Origin: Opitutia bacterium
Lineage (GTDB): Bacteria; Verrucomicrobiota; Verrucomicrobiia; Opitutales; Opitutaceae
Reading direction: 5' to 3'
Length of the DNA: 37,726 nt
Assembly: GCA_025360615.1 (NCBI GenBank)
Contig: JANYBX010000517.1
Coordinates: 1 to 37,726, forward strand
Shown here in pieces: positions 32,896-37,726 of this stretch. The position numbers were made by a program, and so were the translations under genes. Position 1 is the stretch's first letter; each line of letters begins with the position of its first letter. The notes below the pieces were generated by a model. That model made no database searches. It was given only the letters and a program-made list of their open reading frames with translations, and was not told where the DNA came from.

Positions 32896-33291
32896 ATGAA
32901 TTTAGTTTCCGCGCCTTGGACCGTGGAGTTTCACTCGGGCATACCGGTCTACAAACAGATCATGCACCACGTGCAGGCCGCGGTGGCCGAGGGCCGGCTC
33001 GGCGAGGGCGACCAGTTGCCCACGGTCCGCGCGCTGCACCAACAACTGAAGGTCAATCCCAACACTGTCGCCCGGGCCTATCGCGAGTTGGAGCACCTCG
33101 GCGTCATCGCCACGGAACGCGGCAGCGGGTGCTTCGTCGCCCCGGTCCCGGCGGCGGCCCGGCTCTCCGCGAAGGAGAAAGCCGCGCGGCTCAGCCGGCT
33201 GTATGCGCGACTCGCCGCCGAGGCGCGCAGTCATGGCCTTCAGCTTCAGGACGTCATCCAGCACATTAACCAAAGGAAATCCCATGTTTAG
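32896..33291 (+). CDS. GntR family regulator, YtrA subfamily
   Basis: The 131-residue product has a GntR winged helix at about 10-80: FHSGIPVYKQIMHHVQAAVAEGRL, then GDQLPTVRALHQQLKVNPNTVARAYRELEHLGVI and ATERGSGCFV. A short helical tail (AKEKAARLSRLYARLAAEARSHG) follows, as in YtrA-type members without a large effector domain. These repressors commonly control neighbouring membrane protein genes. Here it overlaps the DUF6159 gene by 8 bp and has operator-like inverted repeats at its own promoter, so it likely represses its own operon. Confidence 0.93.
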   Translation: MNLVSAPWTVEFHSGIPVYKQIMHHVQAAVAEGRLGEGDQLPTVRALHQQLKVNPNTVARAYRELEHLGVIATERGSGCFVAPVPAAARLSAKEKAARLSRLYARLAAEARSHGLQLQDVIQHINQRKSHV

Positions 33292-34207
33292 CTCGGAAAA
33301 ATTCACGCGCAGCCGCGCGTTGCTCGGTCATTCGCTGCGCGTGATCGCGAAAGATAAAAAACTGCTCGTTTTCCCGGCGCTGAGCTTGCTCAGCGGCCTG
33401 TTCGTTTTGCTGGTTTTTTTCGCGCCCGCCTTGCTTGAACCCACCGGCTTGGGCTGGAGCCAAGCCCAACATTGGTCGGCGCTCGCGCGCCGCTTGGCCG
33501 ACGCGGTGCCCTTCTCGAGCCGCCACCACGCATCGCCCCTGACGGCGATCGCAGCCGCGCGATTCGTGGTTTTTTATTTCGTCGCGATGTTCGTCACCAC
33601 CTTCGTCAACGTGGCCTTCTACCATGAAATCATGCGCGCGCTGGCGGGCGGGCGCGTCTCGGTTCGCACCGGACTGGCCTTCGCCGGCAGCCGCCTGCGC
33701 TCCATCCTCGTGTGGACCCTCTTCGCCGCCTCGGTTGGGCTTGTGCTCCAACTGCTCGCCGAGCGGCTGGGCTGGGTCGGCCGGTTTATCCTGCGGTTGG
33801 TCGGCCTGAGCTGGAGTGCGGCCGCCGTGTTCGTCATCCCCGTCATCATCCGCGAGGAAAGCCCCAACCCACTGCGGCTCCTCAAGATTTCCGCCGCCAC
33901 CGTCAAAAAATCCTGGGGCGACTCGGTCATCGGTTTCGTGGGAATCCCATTTGTCATGAGCATGATCTTGGTCCTCGCAGTTTTCGGCGTGGAGCTGGCC
34001 TTTCGGATCGCCTCGGGGTGGTCGTATTTCTTCGTCTGCGAAATGAGTGCGATCACACTCATTCTGTTGATCGGGGTGCCGCTCGTGCGCTCCGCCGACG
34101 CCATTTTCCGCTGCGCCTTGTATGTTTACGCGACCGAAGGTGTCGTTCCTGAAGCCTACACCGCTGAACTCATGGACACGGCGTGGTCCGTGAAAAAAAC
34201 CCGCTGA
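33284..34207 (+). CDS. DUF6159 family membrane protein
   Basis: The 307-residue product has a short cytosolic N-terminus with SRALLGHSLRVIAKDKKLLVFPALS and about five or six membrane helices, for example LLSGLFVLLVFFAPALL, FVVFYFVAMFVTTFVNVAFYHE and ITLILLIGVPLV. The segment ISAATVKKSWGDSVIGFVGIPFVMSMIL and the C-terminal AIFRCALYVYATEGVVPEAY match DUF6159; no function is assigned. ATG 33284 is well supported by AAAGGAAAT about 7 bases upstream, a rare clear ribosome binding site in this window. It overlaps the upstream GntR gene by 8 bp. Confidence 0.9.
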   Translation: MFSSEKFTRSRALLGHSLRVIAKDKKLLVFPALSLLSGLFVLLVFFAPALLEPTGLGWSQAQHWSALARRLADAVPFSSRHHASPLTAIAAARFVVFYFVAMFVTTFVNVAFYHEIMRALAGGRVSVRTGLAFAGSRLRSILVWTLFAASVGLVLQLLAERLGWVGRFILRLVGLSWSAAAVFVIPVIIREESPNPLRLLKISAATVKKSWGDSVIGFVGIPFVMSMILVLAVFGVELAFRIASGWSYFFVCEMSAITLILLIGVPLVRSADAIFRCALYVYATEGVVPEAYTAELMDTAWSVKKTR

Positions 34208-34268
34208 CCACACTCACCAACGCCAACGTCAACCGTCTCCTCCCTTCTCCACTATCCCGCCTCGCCCC

Positions 34269-35306
34269 ATGAACTCCTCCGCCAAAACCTTCCTCACCGC
34301 GCTCCTCGCGGTCGCGACCCTCGTCCTCGCCGTGCTGCTGTTTCAGGCGCGCCAACAGCTCGCGCTGCTTGAGCAAAAAAATACCCTCGACGCCTCTGAC
34401 CGCGAAGCTGCACTGAAGCGTGCGACCGACGCGGAGAAGCGTCTCGCCTCAGCCGACAAAAGCCGGGCCAGTGCCGAGGCTGAGCTAAAAACCCTCCGCG
34501 AAAAACCCGCGCCCTCCCCCGACGCCGCGCCCGCCCGTCGGCGCGATCCGGGCGCCGGCATGGCAGCCGGCATGGCCGCACTCGACAATCCCGCCGTGCA
34601 AAAAATGATGGCCAACTCGATGAAGGGCGGACTCGACCAGCGCTACGCCGCGCTGTTTCGGAAACTAAAACTGAGTCCGGCCGATCTCGAAAAATTCAAA
34701 AACCTGCTCGTTGAAAAACAAATGAGCGGCCTCGACGTCATGCGCGCCGCTCAAACCCAAGGCCTGAACCCCGCCACGAACGGGGCGGAACTTTCCTCCC
34801 TGATGACCAAGGCGCAGGGCGAGGTGGACGACAGCATCAAAGGCCTGCTCGGCGACCAAGGCTTCAATCAGTTTCAAGACTACAGCAAAAATATCGGCTC
34901 CTACGGCCTGCTCGACCAGATCGAACGGCGGCTGAGCTACACGAACGCGCCCCTGGACGGAACGCAGTCGGAAGCACTGCTCCGCGTGTTGAGCGAAACC
35001 GCGAAATCGTCGATGCCCGCTGGCGCCGGAAGCTCGGCCATGATGGGTTTTGTGCAAGGCATGGGGGCCACCAATCCGATGATGGCCGCGCTGACGCAGC
35101 CGCGCATCACCGATCAGACCATCGCATCCGCCCAAGGCGTGCTCGGCGCGTCGCAGATCGAAGTGTTGAAACAGCTCCAGACCGAGCAACAGAATCAGGC
35201 CAACTCCATGCAGTCTCTCCGCGGTGGAATGCCCGGGATGCCGATGCCCGCGGATGCATCCGGCGCACCTTCCCAGCCCCCTGCCCCTCGCAAGCCCGGT
35301 GGTTAA
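34269..35306 (+). CDS. Membrane-anchored coiled-coil protein, function unknown
   Basis: The 345-residue product has one N-terminal membrane helix (FLTALLAVATLVLAVLLF, 8-25), then a coiled coil at about 27-77 rich in Ala, Glu, Lys and Arg, a proline-rich linker, and a helical domain (MAALDNPAVQKMMANSMKGGL, LFRKLKLSPADLEKFKNLLVEKQ, then YSKNIGSYGLLDQIERRLSYT). The C-terminus is Met/Gly/Pro-rich. I recognise no named domain, although similar proteins appear to be common in Opitutaceae-like genomes. Most of it should face the periplasm. It is the last gene of the GntR-DUF6159 run, 61 bp from DUF6159, and ends in a probable terminator. Confidence 0.8.
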   Translation: MNSSAKTFLTALLAVATLVLAVLLFQARQQLALLEQKNTLDASDREAALKRATDAEKRLASADKSRASAEAELKTLREKPAPSPDAAPARRRDPGAGMAAGMAALDNPAVQKMMANSMKGGLDQRYAALFRKLKLSPADLEKFKNLLVEKQMSGLDVMRAAQTQGLNPATNGAELSSLMTKAQGEVDDSIKGLLGDQGFNQFQDYSKNIGSYGLLDQIERRLSYTNAPLDGTQSEALLRVLSETAKSSMPAGAGSSAMMGFVQGMGATNPMMAALTQPRITDQTIASAQGVLGASQIEVLKQLQTEQQNQANSMQSLRGGMPGMPMPADASGAPSQPPAPRKPGG

Positions 35307-35326
35307 ACTCGATCCCCCAACCCCAT

Positions 35327-35351
35327 GCGCAGCCGCTGGCGCTCGTTTTTT
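35327..35351 (+). terminator. Probable terminator of the GntR operon
   Basis: GCGCAG (35327-35332) can pair with CTG-G-CGC (35336-35342) with one bulged G, followed by six T residues at 35346-35351. The stem is short but the position, 20 bp after the stop, is right. Confidence 0.5.
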
Positions 35352-35392
35352 CCTCACGTTCTTTCCCCGGGCCTTTCCGTCGATTCACTGGA

Positions 35393-35521
35393 TATCGTCC
35401 CGCTCACCAAAATTTGCTTGTAACGTATTATATTACAAAATTCCCAGCCATCACCCCTCGTGCTGGGCCCTGCGAAAGGCATATTTGTAATATAATACGT
35501 TACAAGTTGAGAGGGACGATA
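35393..35521. mobile_element. MITE-like 129-bp palindromic element with palindrome pair 2
   Basis: The ends TATCGTCCCGCTC (35393-35405) and GAGAGGGACGATA (35509-35521) form a 13-bp terminal inverted repeat with one mismatch, flanked by TA on both sides. Inside lie two 21-bp palindromes (35418-35438, 35485-35505) in inverted orientation with 46 bp between them, and CCCAGC/GCTGGG near the centre. The whole can fold into a nested hairpin. There is no open frame, so it is non-autonomous. It lies between convergent genes. Confidence 0.7.
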
Positions 35522-35526
35522 ACGGA

Positions 35527-35654
35527 GTTTCGCAGTCCGGGTTCAGGTGGTCCGGGCCTACGGGAGCAGCCGGTCTGCAGTTAAGGCTGCATGGCGAAAC
35601 GGCCGCCGGTTTTTTCTCGATACCTCACTACCTCGCCGTCGGCGAGAGGGTGAG
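35527..35654. other. Structured non-coding stretch between convergent genes
   Basis: GTTTCGC (35527-35533) pairs with GCGAAAC (35594-35600), enclosing GCAGCC/GGCTGC (35566-35571, 35585-35590). It is followed by CCGG and six T residues (35609-35615), and then a hairpin CTCAC-TAC-CTCGCC-GTC-GGCGAG-AGG-GTGAG (35624-35654). No coding frame is convincing in 35521-35705. It may be a terminator region for the aldo/keto reductase on the other strand or a structured RNA. Confidence 0.4.
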
Positions 35655-35705
35655 TTGCGACGAAGCCGCGGCGGTGGATTCACCAAGAGATAAGCGTCTT
35701 CAGTC

Positions 35706-36734
35706 TCAGCCCAACGCTTGTTTTTGCCGCTCGAACTGCGCCTGATGCCAATAGGGATAGGGCTGCGGTTTCGCGCTCACCGCATCGAGCCGGGCCATTT
35801 GCTCAGGCGTGAGCGCCCAGCCCGCCGCCCCGAGATTTTCCCGCAGTTGCTTCTCGTCGCGTGCACCGATGATCACCGTGGCGACCGTGGGGCGCTGCAG
35901 CACCCAGTTGATTGCCACCTGCGGCAGCGTGCGGCCGGTTTCCGCGACGATCGCATCGAGCACATCGACGATGCGGTAAACCATCTCGTCCTCCACCGGC
36001 GGCAGATAGGGCTGCGTGCCGGGATCGCGCAGTCGCGTGACTTCCGGCAATGGCTGCCCGCGGCGCATCCGACCGCCGAGCCGGCCCATGCCCAACGGGC
36101 TCCACACGACTGCCCCCACTTTTTGGTCGAGCGCCAGCGGCATGAGTTCCCATTCGTAATCACGGCCGACCAGCGAATAAAACGCCTGGTGCGCCACATG
36201 CCGCGCCAGGTTGCGCCGCTCGGAAACCGCCAGGGATTTCATCAGGTGCCAGCCGGAAAAATTTGAGCATCCGATGTAGCGAACCTTGCCCGCCCGCACG
36301 AGATCGTCGAGCGTCCCGAGCGCTTCCTCGACCGGCGTCAGCGGATCGAATCCATGCAATTGGTAGAGGTCGATGTAGTCCGTGCCGAGCCGCCGCAGGC
36401 TTTCCTCGCACGCCCGGATGAGGTGATGTCGCGACGAACCCACGTCATTCGGTCCCGGCCCAAACCGGAAGGTCGCCTTCGTCGAGACGATCACGCGGTC
36501 GCGCCGCCCTTTGATCGCGCCGCCGAGCACGGTTTCAGCCTGACCATCCGAATACATGTCCGCCGAGTCGAACATCGTGAGGCCGGCCTCGAGGCAGAGA
36601 TCGATGAGCCGCGTGGCCTCCGGGATTCCCACGCTGCCCCATGCGGAAAATCGCGGGGTTCCTCCAAATGTCGCCGTGCCCAGTGCGAGCACTGGCACCT
36701 TGAATCCCGAACCGCCGAGTAGTCTGTGTTCCAT
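35706..36734 (-). CDS. Aldo/keto reductase
   Basis: The 342-residue product has the (beta/alpha)8 aldo/keto reductase fold with an intact tetrad: Asp56 and Tyr61 in FDSADMYSDG, Lys86 in VIVSTKATF and His127 in DLYQLHGFD. The NADPH site near the end includes VIIGARDEKQLRENLGA. LGTATFGGTPRFSAWGSV and WSPLGMGRLGGRMRRG resemble bacterial oxidoreductases of the YajO/Tas style. The substrate cannot be told. ATG 36734 (MEHRLLGGSG) is chosen over an in-frame GTG at 36758 because similarity starts there. It is a single gene, convergent with the GntR operon and preceded on the same strand by the small ribbon-helix-helix-like gene. Confidence 0.92.
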   Translation of the reverse strand: MEHRLLGGSGFKVPVLALGTATFGGTPRFSAWGSVGIPEATRLIDLCLEAGLTMFDSADMYSDGQAETVLGGAIKGRRDRVIVSTKATFRFGPGPNDVGSSRHHLIRACEESLRRLGTDYIDLYQLHGFDPLTPVEEALGTLDDLVRAGKVRYIGCSNFSGWHLMKSLAVSERRNLARHVAHQAFYSLVGRDYEWELMPLALDQKVGAVVWSPLGMGRLGGRMRRGQPLPEVTRLRDPGTQPYLPPVEDEMVYRIVDVLDAIVAETGRTLPQVAINWVLQRPTVATVIIGARDEKQLRENLGAAGWALTPEQMARLDAVSAKPQPYPYWHQAQFERQKQALG

Positions 36735-36817
36735 GATCGAGGAAAATTTCGCCGCCACTCACGGATTCGCCGTGCGGAAGGCAAGCGCCGCCGTCGCCGG
36801 ACACTTCGGGCCCTCCG

Positions 36818-37036
36818 CTACTTCGCCACGGAAATGTGCGCCGCCTGCCGCAGGAGTTCGCCCTTCGAAACTCCGGTGCGATGGGCGAGGGTGTTGAGGC
36901 GGACCGACTCCGTCTGCGTGAACGTCGTCACGCGATCCGTGCCATCGCGATCCACCCACTTCACGTGGTGCAGCTTTTGACGGGAGGTTTTAATCAGGTC
37001 GCGCAGGAAAACCTGCTCATCGTCGGAGAAATTCAT
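36818..37036 (-). CDS. Small ribbon-helix-helix-like protein
   Basis: The 72-residue product starts MNFSDDEQVFLRDLIKTSRQK and continues HHVKWVDRDGTDRVTTFTQTESVRLNTLAHRTGVSKGELLRQAA. The second half has a strand (RVTTFTQ) followed by two helices with TGVSKGELLRQA, which is how CopG/Arc-type DNA-binding proteins look. The first half is unlike known families to me. ATG 37036 is used; a GTG directly before it is in frame. A degraded copy of its N-terminal half lies at 32685-32780. It reads toward the aldo/keto reductase gene, 83 bp away. It could regulate that gene or be an orphan antitoxin-like protein; no toxin is visible beside it. Confidence 0.75.
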   Translation of the reverse strand: MNFSDDEQVFLRDLIKTSRQKLHHVKWVDRDGTDRVTTFTQTESVRLNTLAHRTGVSKGELLRQAAHISVAK

Positions 37037-37223
37037 CACGCGAAGCCATCACCCCGCCGCCACCATGCGTCAAGGCAGCCGATCTCGGTCCCCCGTACGC
37101 CCGGCGCCGGGGGATCGACCTCTTTCCCCATGCGCGAAACCGGGCCGCCCCCCGCACGCAAAACCCCGGCGTCGAAAAGATCGATGGGGCATGGAGCGAC
37201 GCCAACGGGTTTTCTCATTCCCC

Positions 37224-37670
37224 ATGAAGCCCCTCGCTGGTCTTGCCGCCTTCCCCACCCTGCTTCCCATGCTCCGCGCGCAAAACTCCGACTCCGCCAA
37301 ATCCGCCGAAACCATGGCCTCCCTCGTCCTACCTTGGCGGGAACTCGCCCCCAACACACCGACCAAAACCGGCCTGCGCCGCCAAGTCTTCGACGCCCCG
37401 ACCGCCACGCTCGACAAGTTTCACCTCCATGTCTCGACGCTCATCCCCGGCGAAAATACCGGCCCCCTCCATCGTCATCCGCAGGAGGAACTCGTCATCA
37501 TCAAGGAAGGCACGCTCGAGATTAACCTCGACGGCAGGAAGCAGGTCGCCGGGCCCGGCTCGGCGATTTTCTACGCAGCCAACGAAAATGAAAACATGAC
37601 CAACGTCGGCACCACTCCCGCCACGTATTACGTCATCCAGTTCTTCACCGCGCTCACGCCGAAGCAGTGA
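37224..37670 (+). CDS. Secreted cupin-domain protein
   Basis: The 148-residue product has a probable N-terminal signal peptide (LAGLAAFPTLLPMLRAQ) and a single cupin fold: LHVSTLIPGENTGPLHRHPQEELVIIKEG contains the first cupin motif with His residues and Glu, and PGSAIFYAANENENMTNVG the second, which lacks the last His. Metal binding by the His pair is plausible; function is unknown. ATG 37224 is chosen because it begins the signal peptide; the frame is open upstream. It stands alone, divergent from the ribbon-helix-helix-like gene; the 187 bp between them show nothing clear. Confidence 0.82.
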   Translation: MKPLAGLAAFPTLLPMLRAQNSDSAKSAETMASLVLPWRELAPNTPTKTGLRRQVFDAPTATLDKFHLHVSTLIPGENTGPLHRHPQEELVIIKEGTLEINLDGRKQVAGPGSAIFYAANENENMTNVGTTPATYYVIQFFTALTPKQ

Positions 37671-37683
37671 GGCCCGCGGAAAT

Positions 37684-37726
37684 TGTAGGAGCGGCTTCAT
37701 GCCGCGATGTTTAAAAAATATCGCGG
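37684..37726. repeat. REP-like repeat cut by the right edge
   Basis: GTAGGAGCGGC-TTCAT-GCCGC is a 5-bp hairpin, and CCGCGAT (37702-37708) pairs with ATCGCGG (37720-37726) at the window end. The ends suggest the first half of a longer inverted repeat, similar to REP families with GTAGGAGCGGCTT cores known from many genomes. The other half would lie outside. Confidence 0.7.

Overview
The window is GC-rich, densely packed bacterial chromosome, most likely from an Opitutaceae-like member of the Verrucomicrobiota. Pointers are a Minf_1886-family protein, a DUF5069 protein, a large TonB-dependent receptor of the Opitutus style, a XylR-type AraC regulator, several FG-GAP/VCBS propeller proteins, and a general lack of strong Shine-Dalgarno sites. 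The lineage is inferred from protein style, not from a marker gene.

Left edge (1-865): a tRNA-Leu(CAA) gene, with a tyrosine recombinase starting about 120 bp beyond its 3' end and running off the window. The recombinase stretch is visibly less GC-rich than its surroundings. This looks like one end of a genomic island inserted at the tRNA. From 865 to 1478 there is no protein gene, but there is a pair of AT-rich palindromes and a very strong terminator that may end a small RNA.

Housekeeping block (1479-6044): rsmE, an M16 zinc peptidase, a Minf_1886 protein and a divergent Fur-family regulator that has lost the usual metal ligands.

Carbohydrate block (6158-23428): a sialate O-acetylesterase-type SGNH hydrolase, an 1120-residue CRTAC1/ASPIC-UnbV propeller protein, a GT-C-like membrane protein, and a minus-strand run made of XylR-type regulator, TonB-dependent receptor, terminator, VCBS lipoprotein, TPR protein and DUF5060 glycoside hydrolase. 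Together these resemble a polysaccharide sensing, uptake and degradation locus.

Middle block (23511-27853): NUDIX hydrolase, LOG-family protein, gluQ, mogA, a small membrane protein, DUF5069 and a MazG-like pyrophosphohydrolase. The gaps between them hold several repeat families: 10-bp-period arrays, a REP-like inverted pair and an ATTCTGAGCG element.

Right block (27854-37726): a near-consensus sigma-54 promoter with an upstream dyad in front of a 45-codon gene and an Hsp20-like gene; an MFS transporter; a two-gene GMC dehydrogenase unit; an operon of YtrA-type GntR regulator, DUF6159 membrane protein and coiled-coil protein; a MITE-like element carrying a second copy of the palindrome pair; an aldo/keto reductase; a small ribbon-helix-helix-like protein with a decayed copy about 4 kb away; and a cupin. 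No CRISPR array, rRNA or complete insertion sequence was seen. Long antisense open frames opposite many genes are by-products of high GC and were not annotated.
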